From Plotosus lineatus (Eukaryota > Chordata > Actinopteri > Siluriformes > Plotosidae): a DNA stretch of 64,000 nucleotides. A program made the position numbers and the translations under genes. Each line of letters starts with the position of its first letter. The stretch's first letter is position 1. The stretch lies in the NCBI GenBank assembly GCA_024760905.1, contig CM045732.1, positions 59,192,496 to 59,256,495 of the forward strand. Reading direction: 5' to 3'. The notes under the pieces are model-generated. The model was not told the origin of the DNA. It did not search any database and worked only from the letters and a program-made list of their open reading frames with translations. Of the stretch, positions 1-10,999 are shown piece after piece.

Positions 1-542
1 CCCCCCTTCATCTGGCAGCTGAGTTCAACCAAGAAAATGTTGTCAACTTCTTGATCAAGTCCGGCTGTGATGTGAATACCAGGCTTTCCCATGAACGCTC
101 ATCCATGTTCCATGACCATCGCAGTACTGCTCTGTACTGTGCTGTCAGAGCTGGTAATAGAGGCGTTGTGGACTTGTTGCTCAAGGCTGGTGCAAACCCC
201 AACCTGGACCCCCTCAGCCCATTGCTAGTTGCACTACAGCAGTGTTGTTTCAGGACTATATGCACACTGGTGGAACATGGAGCAGATGTTAATGCTCATG
301 TTCCTGCTCATCCCACTGATTTTCCAGGAGTGCTCTTGTATACCCATCACATGGGAATTGTACACTATCTGCTGAACAATGGTTGTGAGGTAGAGGAATG
401 TTTCAGGTGTGACCACACAGACAGCCGACAACCTGCGAGCCCAAGCAGGAATGAAGACACAGAGCAGAGAAGTCACACAATTGCAGGAAATGCACCTTCA
501 TCACAAACAATGTGTACAGAATCAATAACCAAAAGTCTACAG
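1..542 (+). CDS. asb2: asb2 exon (ankyrin repeats, partial at left edge)
   Basis: Open from base 3 and cut by the window edge. It encodes PLHLAAEFNQENVVNFLIKS and two to three more ankyrin units, then a low-complexity linker beginning at ECFRCDH. I place the end at the CAG|GTACAA donor after base 542 because this gives phase 0, which fits the next exon. A weaker CAG|GTGTGA donor at about 406 would remove the linker. Confidence 0.75.
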
Positions 543-1872
543 GTACAAAATCTGTAACTTCACCTTCACAGTTTTTCTTCTTATTTTTTGGTTGGTTTGT
601 TTTTAAATAATGTATTAGTTGTATATAGCTTGTAAGATTTGAACTACCATTTACTCCCTCTCATTAGTTTTAGGAAGTAACTGTTTCATACTTTTATACA
701 TAATTATTTTTGAAAAATTATTATTTCAGATAGACTATGTTTTATCATGAATTATTTACTATAGAAAGGTAGTGGTGGCCTTGTGGTAGGGTGTTGAGTT
801 TCTGATTCCATGGTCAGGGGTTCAAGCCCCATTATCAACGGGTTGTTCCGCCCCAAAGGCCAAACGCTGGCTATGTCTCTCACTGTCTGTGGTGAGAGAC
901 ATGTAAAAGAAATATTGCTGACTTTCTTAAAATTGCAGTTTGTGCCCTGCAATGGTCTTGCAAGCGGTCCATGGTTGACTCTGCTGATGCCTGAAGTTGG
1001 CTTAGATAGGCACCAGCCTCCCTGTGACTCTAATTTGGATTAAGCGGTTCATAAAATGAATGAATGATTGAATAATATAGGTGATATTGTGGTGTAATGG
1101 TTAACACATCTGCCTCACAGGAAAAAGGTCCTGCGTTCAAGTCCTGGACTCGTATATTTATGATTTTTGCCTGCTCGCTCTGTGCATGTGTGGGTTTCCT
1201 CTGGGTTGTCCATTTTTCTCCTACACTTCAAAAACATTCCCAGACTGACTGTTCCACATTGCCCCTAGGTTTAAGTGGAAGTGTGAATGGTTATGTGTGG
1301 TTTTTTAATAATATAATATTTACATCGTTCATGCTATTGATAGAGCTGTAAACACTTTTTTTGTTGTTTGACCCCCATCTCCAGTTTTGTGAATGGATTT
1401 CTTCTGTAAGTCACATGGCTGCACCTCTGATCACCTTGTTGCTGGATTATGTTGGCAATGTCCAGCTGTGTTGTCGAATCATTGAACTATTAAAAAGCAA
1501 AAAAGAGTGGGCTGACATTAAAGAAAAAGCATGTAAGTAGAAATATCTAGTTTCTCTTTTTTTATATATACATTTGTCTTTCATTGATAGGAAATTCCTT
1601 CACATGCCTTTAAAATATGGAAAATCTTCAATACATAATAATAGTATGTCGCATGCATATTATACCACTGCATTAATATTATTGTCCTTTGACCTGTTTA
1701 AAACTTCTTCACAGCATCTCCTCGTCTGCTGATGCATCTGTGCAGGCTCAAAATCCGAGAGCAAGTTGGTGCCCAGAGACTTACATCTATAAATACGCTT
1801 CCAATTCCAGCCAGATTGCTCAACTATCTCTGCGGTTCACAAAACCATACTGCAGAATATACAGTACAGTAG
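1..1872 (+). CDS. asb2: asb2-type ankyrin repeat and SOCS box protein, 3' part of gene (three last coding exons)
   Basis: The coding parts are 1-542, 1385-1532 and 1715-1872, and the 5' part lies left of the window. ASB proteins use ankyrin repeats to bind substrates and a C-terminal SOCS box to dock on Elongin B/C and Cullin-5, giving a cytosolic ubiquitin ligase; ASB2 is known for filamin turnover in muscle and blood cells. The sequence shows ankyrin repeats with the cores TALYCAVRAGNRGVVDLLL and LVEHGADVNAH, then a SOCS box with the BC-box LLMHLCRLKIRE and Cul5-box LPIPARLLNYL. Junction phases are 0 then 1, so the frame is kept. ASB2, ASB14 and ASB15 resemble each other here; the choice of ASB2 rests on the adjacent fam181a and on the human gene order. 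The first intron (543-1384) carries two SINEs. Confidence 0.85.
763..1076 (+). repeat. SINE family A, old divergent copy in asb2 intron
   Basis: A tRNA-like head (GTGGTGGCCTTGTGGTAGGG, then GGGTTCAAGCCCC as the B box) is followed by the family body GTCTCTCACTGTCTGTGG and a 3' tail ending ATTAAGCGG and AATGAATGAATG. Many mismatches to other copies suggest an old insertion. Confidence 0.75.
1083..1300 (+). repeat. SINE family B, 3'-truncated copy in asb2 intron
   Basis: The head reads GTGTAATGGTTAACACATCT then GCCTCACAG and a GCGTTCAAGTCC B box. The usual family B body follows (GGTTTCCTCTGGG and the block ending GCCCCTAGG). It lies directly behind the family A copy, in the same direction. Confidence 0.7.
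1385..1532 (+). CDS. asb2: asb2 penultimate exon
   Basis: The acceptor is CCATCTCCAG just before base 1385 and the donor is T|GTAAGTAG after 1532. It encodes FCEWISSVSHMAAPLITLLL followed by DYVGNVQLCCRIIELL, the conserved region between the ankyrin repeats and the SOCS box. It starts in phase 0 and ends after one base of a codon. Confidence 0.88.
1715..1872 (+). CDS. asb2: asb2 last exon, SOCS box and stop
   Basis: The acceptor is TTCTTCACAG before 1715. The exon completes a serine codon, then encodes SPRLLMHLCRLKIREQV and INTLPIPARLLNYL, which are the BC box and Cul5 box of a SOCS domain, and stops with TAG at 1870-1872. The short tail after the Cul5 box, ending HTAEYTVQ, looks lineage-specific. 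Confidence 0.88.
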
Positions 1873-3107
1873 TACTAAAGCCTGGGCCAACTCGAACCTA
1901 AATTGAAAATTACAGTACTTGAGATTTTTATTCAACTTTTTTTAAAAAGTTTATATCACTTGTGCTTTTGAAGGTTGTGCACACAGCTTTATCTATTTAT
2001 ATGAGGTGAGATCACATTTTAGGTACTTCTAATTTATAACTAATTTTTATATGTATTTACAAGTATCAACTACTGTATTATCCACAACATAGGCAAAGTA
2101 ATGATTATCACTGTACTTACTATAAATGTACTCATTACACTGGAACACAGAAACTGCTCAAGTTTCAGGTGTGCAGTAAACATTTGCACATACAGTCAGT
2201 CCTGCAGTCTCAGTGAAATTATATCATTTTTATCATGTGAGGGGTTTTTTTTTTTTTTTTTTTTTTTTGGAGCTTGTTAATCTTCGCCATTCTTAGTGAA
2301 GTGCGTCAATAACGCATAAGAACCATAAACATACCCAATTGCACTGAAATTCTTAATGTGAACATAAATGTTCAGAAGTTTGCTTGATGTGTTTTAGTGT
2401 ATTGAAGATGTATGGATTTATACGCTCACAGATAATAGAACATAAGATGTGTGAGGAGGAGGAGGATGAACATCAAGCCAATCAATCAAACAATGAACTG
2501 TGAAAACAACACATGTTGGTATTAAAATAATATTTTTTAAGTTTTTTTTTTGTTGTTGTTGAAATTGAATCATTTGAGGTAGCTGATAGCAGATTTCTAA
2601 TCATGGTGACTAGGCTATATCAATGTTTACATGTATTTTCCACCTTTATCCTTACTCTATTTAGAGGGGAAAAAACATGTTATATACAGTATTCTTATAC
2701 AGGAGACCCATCATTAGCACTCAAAAGTTCAAACTGATGTATACTTTAACCCTGGTATTAACTATCTCAATACTCCATTATGGTTAATAGCCTATGATGT
2801 GTTAAATACATTTTATAAAACAAGCTTTGTGAACACTAGTCTCTAAACTCAGTCCCAATAACATGAGATTACTGTACAGTTTATTTCTTCTGAGCATACA
2901 GTCATTTGTGTTTACTGGCCCTTTAAGTGCTTCATTAAGGCATTGGCAGGCCAACAGGGCTTCTAGTCGCCATCAATATTTACATCCCATAAACTATAAA
3001 CACTGTTTAAATTGCCAAGTTTTGATCACAGACCACACTCTGGTCACAGTCATTGGTCATTGCTATTGGTAATACTGACAGTAATGATCAGGCATTCATG
3101 CAGAGCC
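1873..3107. other. asb2 3' UTR and short asb2-fam181a gap
   Basis: The two genes converge here. It is A/T-rich with a 19-base poly-T tract near 2250. A TTTATT at 2880-2885 (AATAAA on the minus strand) lies about 220 bases past the fam181a stop and is a candidate polyadenylation signal for that gene. ATTAAA near 2521 could serve asb2. I see no other coding sequence. Confidence 0.5.
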
Positions 3108-3929
3108 CTAAATGAAACCGAACACACTGAAAATGGACGAAGAAACCGGTTTGGTTGGAATGGGCTTGACCACGACATGCGTTGAGCGGTATTTCAGTCC
3201 ATCTTTAATTTTTGGCACGTCCGTTTCAGTCGCTGGTATTTTAGCCCTGAGTGCCTGTTCGGTAAATGCGCAGTGGGGCGTTATAAGGTGGCTGTGAAGG
3301 AACCGGTGCCCGTGGCACTGAAGCGGACAGTACGCACACGTGACTATGTTGGAGGAAGTTAGATCCACCTTAAGTGGCTCCAGGTCCGAAGATCCGCGCC
3401 GAATACGCAGCCACGAGTTGGCTTTCATATCGTCTTCAAACGTGGTCGTTTTTTCTCCATCGGTCTCCGAGGACGGGAACCCCACATTCCCACCCGAGTA
3501 GCTTTTCCACGCGTATTCAAAACTGACGTGCGAGGCGCGCGGTTCTTCCCAGAAGGACGCGGGGAGCTGGCGTTTACGCATGGGGATGTGACCCGGTGCG
3601 CTCCGGTTCTCACTTCCATCCACGTTGCCTTCTCCACGTGTCGGTGTAGTTTGCTTGTCGTTCAAATGTAGTTTAACATCTTGGTGCGTGAACACACCAC
3701 GTTTGTCCTCGGCCTCTTTCACAGCCCCGGACTCACTGATTCTTTGTGTGTGGCACCGGGGCGTCCTCGGGCACTTCTGCGAGAAACGCTTTAGCTGTTT
3801 CTGAAGGTACTTCCGGTGGTCCACGGAGCGTCTACAGGGGGCTGACTTGTCCAGGGCCGCCTTGATGTCGCTTGAAGCCAAATTCACGAAGTTAAGTAAA
3901 GTTTTCACTTCGCTGTCAGAGCTTGCCAT
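3108..3929 (-). CDS. fam181a: FAM181A, single coding exon
   Basis: It encodes 273 residues with a TAG stop at 3108-3110. The start is the ATG at 3927-3929; the frame stays open a few codons upstream, through a poly-A tract, but without another ATG. The N-terminal block MASSDSEVKTLLNFVNLASS continuing into DIKAALDKSAPCRRSVDHRK is the family signature. Residues 121-131 (QLPASFWEEPR) resemble the omega-loop motif with which YAP binds TEAD factors, and FAM181 proteins have been reported to bind TEADs. Residues 198-220 are rich in Cys and His (CAYC...HSH...HC). Mammalian FAM181A is somewhat longer. It lies between convergent asb2 and the divergent prima1, as in human. Its cellular role is poorly known. 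Confidence 0.93.
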   Translation of the reverse strand: MASSDSEVKTLLNFVNLASSDIKAALDKSAPCRRSVDHRKYLQKQLKRFSQKCPRTPRCHTQRISESGAVKEAEDKRGVFTHQDVKLHLNDKQTTPTRGEGNVDGSENRSAPGHIPMRKRQLPASFWEEPRASHVSFEYAWKSYSGGNVGFPSSETDGEKTTTFEDDMKANSWLRIRRGSSDLEPLKVDLTSSNIVTCAYCPLQCHGHRFLHSHLITPHCAFTEQALRAKIPATETDVPKIKDGLKYRSTHVVVKPIPTKPVSSSIFSVFGFI

Positions 3930-4121
3930 ATTTTTTTTTTTTTTAACCACCCAGAGTGCGTCTTTTACGCCATTGCGCGCGCGTCCCTCCTGGACGTCAC
4001 TCTGTATGGAAAAAGGAACACGGACATGAGACGGAGTGAAATTAACGTGGCTCCACCTACAAACAAAACGCGGATCCGTTCAGGAGTCCCTTACAATTCA
4101 TCATCTCAAGTGTCCTTGGGA

Positions 4122-4560
4122 ATCATTTCAAAAAAAAAAAAAAAAAATCAAATTGTTCCGGAAATAAAATATTTTACTCAATATTCCAAAATTCCATTTT
4201 TTTTAATACATAGAAGAATTTGGGGCTGGTGATGCCCAGATTACAGCATGAGAAACTCCCGGATATTATCATAAAATAATCAAACACCACCCATTCACAA
4301 ATCACTGAAGATCTTTGCTCTTAAAAAAAAAAAAAAGTAAATTTATAAACTTAATCAAAACAAAATGTCAAATTATGTCTGAGAACTCACTGGGTCTTTT
4401 CTTTTTTATTGCAGAAACGCTGTCCAGCTTGGCTGCCCTCTCACTGCAGTAGTTTAACCACTTGAACAAGCTGAATGAATATAAACTTCGTGTAGTTATG
4501 GTGTTTCCTTTGAGCCAATCAGCGACCTCAATCCCACCCCCCCTCCCCTTTTCAATGCCC
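4122..4560. other. A/T-rich spacer upstream of fam181a
   Basis: It holds two poly-A runs (about 4131-4147 and 4323-4336) and no convincing coding sequence. It could contain a fam181a 5' UTR intron, but I cannot identify the splice sites. Confidence 0.3.
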
Positions 4561-5350
4561 CCCAATGAGCGCGCGCGCTCCCCGCCTGCGCATTCTTTCC
4601 CCTCGCAATATTGTTGCCATGGTAATACTCAGACATGAAGCGACTAATAGTTGCTTTGTTGATTTCTAGGGGGTAATAGTTTATGGTTAAGTGTTCAAAA
4701 AATGGATTGCAGTGTGCAACATTTTTAGGAAAGCGGACGATTTGCGCTCGCGATGGGATGCCGTGTGTGTGTGTGTGTGTGTGTGTGGTGGTGGGGGGGG
4801 GGCACAAAAAAAAAGCGCACAAAAAAGCGCACTTTTTAGGGTTCCGGGGTCACATTGGACTGGTCCGATCTAACACGCTATTCTCTCCACCTAAGAGTGA
4901 AGTCAGAAGCAGTTGAATATTTTTTTTTTTTTTGGGGGGGGGGGGGTGAGGGGGTGTTACTGAAAAGGTGGGCATAACCATGGAAAGGGGGCTTGAGCAC
5001 TCAAGAATCTTGTCTTTCTGTTTGCGCCCTCAATCGAGCCGCACAAAAGCTGAATTACTCATTCAAACCTCGCCGGACAAAGGCGGAGGAGCTTGGATAG
5101 CACTCCCTGCATTTGTAGGCAAACATTTAGGGACCTAAATCGAGTCGTCGTGAAGGAGAAAGAGGTAGACAAAGCCCATAGAATTGCCATCAGCAAACAT
5201 TTTCCCGTGTCATATTAGCGGGGTCTCCATGACTCCTTCTGGCCCGCGGACAATAGCGCAAGTTTGCACACTCGAATACTGTCACCCTGCCAACGGCGCC
5301 GAGGGCCGCAAACAGGACAATCCCTGCGCGCGCAAAAAAAAAAAAAAACA
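4560..5350. promoter_or_regulatory. CpG-richer segment, candidate fam181a promoter or 5' exon region
   Basis: CG dinucleotides are clearly denser than in the surrounding A/T-rich DNA, with GCGCGCGCGC near 4570 and several CG-rich patches to 5340. It lies about 0.6-1.4 kb upstream of the fam181a start on the correct side. A (GT)n/poly-G tract (4764-4802) and poly-T/poly-G (4920-4947) interrupt it. No transcription start can be read directly. Confidence 0.4.
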
Positions 5351-5399
5351 CCGGCTCTGCGGGGAAGGTCGCGGCAGAAAGGAGGAAAAAGGAACTTGT

Positions 5400-6474
5400 G
5401 AAATGCTAATTGAGCTCCATCCCACATTGAGAAGTGGAAAACAGAGGAGGCTACCTATCCACGTCCTTCTTTTCTCCAGAGGCCTGTGTGAGGAAGCAGC
5501 TGTCTGGACATCACTCCTCAAATCAGGCTCCAAAACTTTCACTTCACATGCTGGTCCATATAGCATAAAGAATCCCAAATTATAAGGTATATATAACCTG
5601 GGCCGCATTATTTATACTACACTTCTACTATCCGTGTGAAACCTTTGACCACTGCTTCATCTTGAAAAATAAAAGATTTACACTTTAAGTGTTAAAAACT
5701 GGTTTATTCCTGTTTTCTTGGCATCTTAACATGAAATGATCTGAAATCTTTGCAATGGCATGCACGACCACCATGCACTCTGACGTCACAAGTATTTATT
5801 AACTGCTACCAGGATCCCAGGGATCAATGGAGTGATATCACAAAAAAGTAAAAATTTTAAGAAAATTATTTTTCTGATTTATGGCTGGAACATCAAATAT
5901 ATTGGCAGATATAATTGAATATATTCAAAGCCAACTTTTAAAATTATTGAACATAATGTGCAGTAGTACCGCTCTCTCAAAAGACTGCATTGCCATTTCT
6001 CTTTTTGTTCTCGCCATCTCAAAAGCCCAATTAAACAATAGCACACTCATCTCAAGCTGTGTGCTTCATTCCTGCTCTTTTGAAGTGAAAAAGGGATGAA
6101 AGGAGAAAGTAAAAACGGGTAAATGTGCTATTATTCCCTCCTGGATACCCTGATAGCCTGAGGAAGATGGCATGATGATGATGATGATTTATCTTAAAGT
6201 TAAATTATGTAGAAGTGTAAATGTAACAGACGACTCAACTAAAATATCACATGTAATATTAAATTTCTTTATTTATTAATACATGTCTTTGTTGTCTCAC
6301 GCTATATAGTGTCTGCAATAGTAATGAATCATTTAGATCTCTAGAACAACAACTGCTCCACAAAGTTGGGGTGTGACGTCATGAAAAAAAAATCACTTTC
6401 ATGGTTACCAAGTCCAAGTTTGTATTCTTTGCATACATTTTTTTTGTGTGTAACATTTTTATGTCACAACCTGA

Positions 6475-6512
<38 letters not shown>

Positions 6513-6739
6513 GAAAGACAGCAATTTTGAATGAGAAAAAAAGGATTCAGTAAATGCTAGCTAGCAAAATAACCCAGACATGGGGCTGGAACTTCAAGTA
6601 CAGTAAACTGGTTTTTATAAAGGAGTGCTTTTGTCTTAAAGGTGCCAATTCACATGACATAACCATGAAATATGTACCGCTTTATGTGCCTTCCTGAGAC
6701 CATTTCCATACTCATGTATGTAAGTGTAATTGACTTTTG
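5400..6739. other. intergenic, no gene seen
   Basis: A/T-rich DNA with a 30-base poly-T run at about 6478-6509 and short (ATG)n near 6176. Open frames here are short, without family motifs or splice signals. Confidence 0.5.
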
Positions 6740-7020
6740 CCCTGGGTGCAGTCTGGTCTGGTCTGGTACCATCCGAGTCATAGGACGACTCTTGGCGACC
6801 TGCCATGAAGGATAACGCCTTGTTTATCATCTTCATGGAGGTTTTCTTGGCAAGGATAGTGCAGTGGTTTGCCATTGCCTGTGCATGTTTTTGGACTGTG
6901 GGAGGAAACTGGAGTACCCAGAGGGAACCCACACGAGCACAGGGAGAACATGCAAACCAGGCCGAGAATCAAACCCAGGCCTAACCACTGTGCCGCCCTG
7001 GGTGCCACCCTGGGTGCCGC
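6740..7020 (-). repeat. SINE family B-related copy with alternative tail
   Basis: The head is on the right (AACCACTGTGCCGCC reading into the gene-poor side) and the body block GGACTGTGGGAGGAAAC is in reverse. Its 3' part, with GACCTGCCATGAAGGATAAC and GTGGTTTGCCATTGCC, differs from the usual family B tail and recurs at 39775-40116. Confidence 0.65.
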
Positions 7021-7368
7021 CCTGGGGTGCAATACTATGACCATCTTTATTATTTATCTTGAAATCAGATGCCTTTTGTGTTTCTTAATGCTTGATCTTA
7101 GACTTTTCCACTTTCTCACAATCAGTGTTGCACTACCAAGTTATTGTGCATACACAAGATCATTCTTCAGGTCATACAGCCTTGTTATTGTTAATGTAAA
7201 CAGATGCAGAACCAAAACAAGAAGTAAAAAGGCTGAATAAGAGATACTAAGCTGGTGAGCTGGGCTGGTTTGTAACAGGAAATCTTTGTACTCGGCCAAA
7301 ATAAACTAGTAATGGAAGAATACTAGTACATAGGCTATTCACTGGTCAATGGGTACTCATAATGGGTT

Positions 7369-7708
7369 CATTTCTGTAACCACTTAATCCCTAATCATTA
7401 ATCAGTGTCGCGGGGAGGCTGGGGCCCATCCCAGCCGACTCAAGGTGAGAGCAGGGTACACCCTGGACATGTCGCCAGGCCATCACAGGGCAGAAACATG
7501 CTGAAGGCTATGCAGCTACTCTTGTCGAAAGCCAGCAATGGTTCTTTTACACCTCACAACATAGACAGTGACAGACATGGCCGGCCTTTGATAACCCAGT
7601 TAGCTGCACTGGGGAGGGGGGACAGTGACAACCTGTTGAGAGTGGGGCTTGAACCCCCAACCTTAGGATCAGTGATCCAGCACCTTTACCAACAGGCCAC
7701 CACCGTCC
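7369..7708 (-). repeat. SINE family A, nearly full length
   Basis: Reverse orientation. The tail TTCATTTCTGTAACCAC is at the left, the GGCCGGCCTTTGATAACCC body is central, and the tRNA-like head with GGGCTTGAACCCCCAACC is at the right. The tail is the version shared with family B. Confidence 0.8.
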
Positions 7709-7924
7709 AAATCTAGAATTCAATTTCAGAAATGTTCAAGAAGGTGAGTATTGATACAAGGCACTTATAGTTTTATTTATACAAGGCTCTATAATTCTGT
7801 AACTCCAATGAATTTTAAAGGGATTTTTGCTATCTGTTGAATTATCACAAATTGTTTTCAAGTAATCACACAAAGACCTGTATACAGTACATTTCATCTG
7901 CACATATTCCAGTTTCTGGTGAGT

Positions 7925-8110
7925 TTCTTCTGGGTACTCCGGTTTCCTCCCACAGTCCAAAAACATACACAGTAGGCTGGCTGTTCCAAATTACCCCTAG
8001 GTGTATGAATGGTTATGTAGGTTATGTGAGTGTTGGACCTGCGATGGCCTGGCGAGCTGTACCCCGCCCTCACCCGGAGTTGGCTGAGATGGGCGCCAGC
8101 CTCACATTTT
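7925..8110 (+). repeat. SINE family B, 5'-truncated copy
   Basis: It contains CCGGTTTCCTCCCACAGTCC, then CTGTTCCAAATTACCCCTAG, then the common tail GCGATGGCCTGGCGAGCTG and GAGATGGGCGCCAGCCTC. The tRNA-like head is missing. Confidence 0.75.
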
Positions 8111-8408
8111 ATTTCATAACAATAAATAAGTGAGAGTAAACTATTGTGTGGGTGCATTGAAAAAGGTCCGCACTTCCAATGCCTCTCACTAGAGGTCAGC
8201 ATTGCTTCGGTTAAAACAATACTGCCTACTGCCTTAAATACTAGTATGACTGTTTCCCACATTTTTTCTGTTTGATTTTCTCAAAAAAAAAAAGTATTGT
8301 TTTTTGTTTGTACATTTGGTTATTTTCATGACATTTTCTAACAATATATAACTCTATATATTGTATATATAAACTTATATAATGCATACTGTATAGTATT
8401 TATAATAA

Positions 8409-8540
8409 TAGCCCTGCGATGGCCTGGCAAGCTGTCCAAGGTGTTCTCTGCTCTCGCCCAGAGTCGAGTGAGATGGGCACCAACCTCCCCATGACCCTAA
8501 TGAGGATTAGGTGGTTCAAAAAATGAATGAATGGATGAAT
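8409..8540 (+). repeat. SINE tail fragment (common A/B tail)
   Basis: Only the shared 3' tail is present, from GCCCTGCGATGGCCTGGC to ATTAGGTGG and AATGAATGAATG. The head family cannot be told. Confidence 0.65.
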
Positions 8541-8608
8541 TAATGAATTTCTATAATAAAATTTATACAATATATAAAAGAGTACTATGATTTTTGTTTG
8601 TTTTTCTT

Positions 8609-8945
8609 GGTGGCCCAATGGCGTAATGGACTGAGCACATCCACTTAACAGCATGAAAATCCTGGGCTTGAATCTCGAGTTTGTTGAGGCGTTTCTGTAT
8701 GTCCGACCCATGCTTGGGTATGCTTCATCTGGCTACACCAGTTTCCTCCCACAGTCCAATGACATGCACATCAGGCTATTTGTCTGTTGCAAATTGCCCT
8801 TAGGTGTGAGATGGTGTGTACCTAGTTGTGTGTGTTTGTTGGCCCTGCAATGGATCGGAGAGCTGTTCAAGGTTTAGCTTGTCCTTGCCCAGAATTGGCT
8901 AAGATTGTCCCTGCTCCCAGAAACCCTAGTATTATAAAGTGGATT
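8609..8945 (+). repeat. SINE family B, full but diverged copy
   Basis: The tRNA-like head (GGTGGCCCAATGGCGTAATG, then GGGCTTGAATCTCG) is followed by the GTTTCCTCCCACAGTCC body and a degraded common tail. Confidence 0.65.
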
Positions 8946-8949
8946 GGCA

Positions 8950-10079
8950 AAATAATTTTTTTTTTTTTTATTTTTTTTTGTAATTGTTGACAAAGAAAAT
9001 GTCTGTCTTCATATTCCTGGTGCTCGTCTGAAGGTAGGCAAGCCAACACATATCTTCTTCAGTGCTAGTAGTATTTTCGGAGACCATCAGTTAGGCATGG
9101 TACCTGGCAGTTCTGTGCATTGCAAAGCAGTGCTTTTATTGGGTCCATCCTCTGGGGTGAAATAAGATCAGGCTGATGCAAGGCCACGAGTTCTAAATGT
9201 CAGGTCTACCTCTTTCTTTATCACTAATAACATAAAGGCCTTGCAGCTCTGTTATTCTCCTTGCACATTTTAAATTCTGGTTCAAAAGCCACTTGTACCC
9301 TGGAGCTACAAATCTGCAGCCAACATTTCTGAATGCCACTACATTAAGGTTAAATCTATCCTTTTACAAGAGTGGAAGCATTTAGATTATTCGTAATAAA
9401 CCTAAAAATATTGGGTCTATCTGTAGTCCTAAATTGTCCATGAAAATAAAAGCATGCAATACAATAATAATTACTGCAATTATAAAGGCTTAAAGTTATT
9501 ACAAGTGATAAACATATGATTAGCTTCACATCAAAACAGTCAAAGACAAAGTACAAGAAAGTAGATTGATTAATATTTTTTCACTTCAGTACCTGTAAAT
9601 TTAAATGTTTTACTTAAACTGGTTCTTGCAACTTATATTCAGTTGAGTCTTATTCACTTAATTGAACCATTAGCAATATCCACACACAGCATACGGTTTA
9701 TGTTTTGGTTTGTGTTTTTCATTTCAGAGTTAGATGTGTCTGATCTCACCGTCTAGAAGGCGATGGTGGAGAATGGGAGAGAATGGCATATGGTGCGATG
9801 CAGCTGTAACCCCTCAGTCCTGATCTTAAGCCAGCATGGCTCTAAACATGCAAGCTGGTTATGGAATATGAATATGCCTTGCAGCCTCAGGATGTGAGCT
9901 GAAGCAGAGCCTGTCTACCCCCCCAATATGGCAGTTTTGTTAAATCCATGCATGAAAATGGCAGTAAAACAGTGTGCAATGCACAGACTAAATTAGCACA
10001 GAAAGCTTTTTTTAAGGAACCAAGCAGATCTCATTAACTTTTCCTGTCTTTAAAGGGCACTAAATGGCATTTCAGTTTT
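8950..10079. other. intergenic, nothing recognised
   Basis: No coding exon, repeat head or structural RNA could be recognised. The segment is about average in base composition with a T-rich patch near 8960. Confidence 0.4.
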
Positions 10080-10850
10080 TATACAAGTGCAGGAAAATCT
10101 AGAGAGGTGGAGGTCTGCCCTGGAAAGGAGAGGAATGAAGGTTAGCCTCAGAAAATCAGAATACATGTGTGTGAATGAGAAGGACCCAGAAGGAACGGTG
10201 ATGTTACAGGGAGCAGAGATAACGAAGGTGGAGGATTTTAAGTACTTAGGCTCAACAATCCAGAGCAATGGAGAGTGTGGAAAAGAGGTGAAGAAGCGTG
10301 TGCAGGCGGGCTGGAATGGTTGGAGAAAAGTATCCGATGTGATGTGCGATAGGAGAGTGTCAGCAAGAATGAAGGGAAAAGTGTACAAGATGGTGGTGAG
10401 GCCAGCGATGTTGTATGGTTTAGAAACAGTGGCGCTGAGGAAAAGGCAGGAGGCAGAGCTGGAGGTAGCGGAGATGAAAATGTTGAGGTTCTCCCTGGGA
10501 GTAACGAGGATGGATAGGATCAGAAATGAGTATATCAGAGGGACAGCACACGTAAGATGTTTTGGAGACAAAGTCAGAGAGGCTAGATTGAGATGGTTTG
10601 GACATGTACAGAGGAGGGATAGTGAGTATATTGGCAGTAGGATGCTGAGGTTGGAACTACCAGGCAGAAGGCCTCGAGGAAGACCGAAGAAGAGATTTAT
10701 GGATGTGGTGAAGGAAGACATGAAGGTTGTTGGAGTCAGAAAAGAAGATGCGGAGGACAGGGTGAGGTGGAGGCGGATGATTTGCTGTGGCGACCCCTGA
10801 AGGGAACAGCCGAAAGTAAAAGAAGAAGAAGAAGAAGAAGACAATTAATG
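10080..10850 (+). mobile_element. RTE-like LINE, 5'-truncated 3' end
   Basis: One open frame to the TGA at 10798-10800 encodes the region behind the reverse-transcriptase core, including YLGSTIQSNGECGKEVKKRV, GLETVALRKRQEAELEVAEM and RRPRGRPKKRFMDVVKEDMK. The 3' end is CCTGAAGGGAACAGCCGAAAG followed by a (GAA)n tail, typical of RTE-type elements that end in short tandem repeats. The frame is intact but lacks the endonuclease and the catalytic part. I could not define a target-site duplication. Confidence 0.85.
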
Positions 10851-10889
10851 AATGCACATTATATTAGTAGCTATATGATTGACTGGTCT

Positions 10890-10922
10890 AGCTATCTATC
10901 TGTCTGTCTGTCTGTCTGTGTA

Positions 10923-10956
<34 letters not shown>

Positions 10957-10980
10957 CATCCATCCATCCATTCATCCAAT
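10890..10980. repeat. (CTGT)n / (CATC)n microsatellite
   Basis: Tetranucleotide CTGT units with TATC variants pass into CATC units. It lies just behind the RTE (GAA)n tail. Confidence 0.9.
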
Positions 10981-10999
10981 TAAGGAAAAGTGGATATTA

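Noticed and set aside
5184..5585. A 133-codon plus-strand frame in the CG-rich segment
   Set aside because: No family motif, a poly-A-encoded lysine run and no splice context. More likely promoter or 5' UTR sequence.
5881..6099. A 72-codon plus-strand frame between fam181a and prima1
   Set aside because: Short, without homology I recognise, and in A/T-rich DNA with no splice or promoter signals.
10050..10844. A 264-codon minus-strand frame opposite a LINE, and similar ones at 23333, 48066 (plus strand) and 57222
   Set aside because: They are antisense shadows of the RTE coding region and recur wherever the LINE does.
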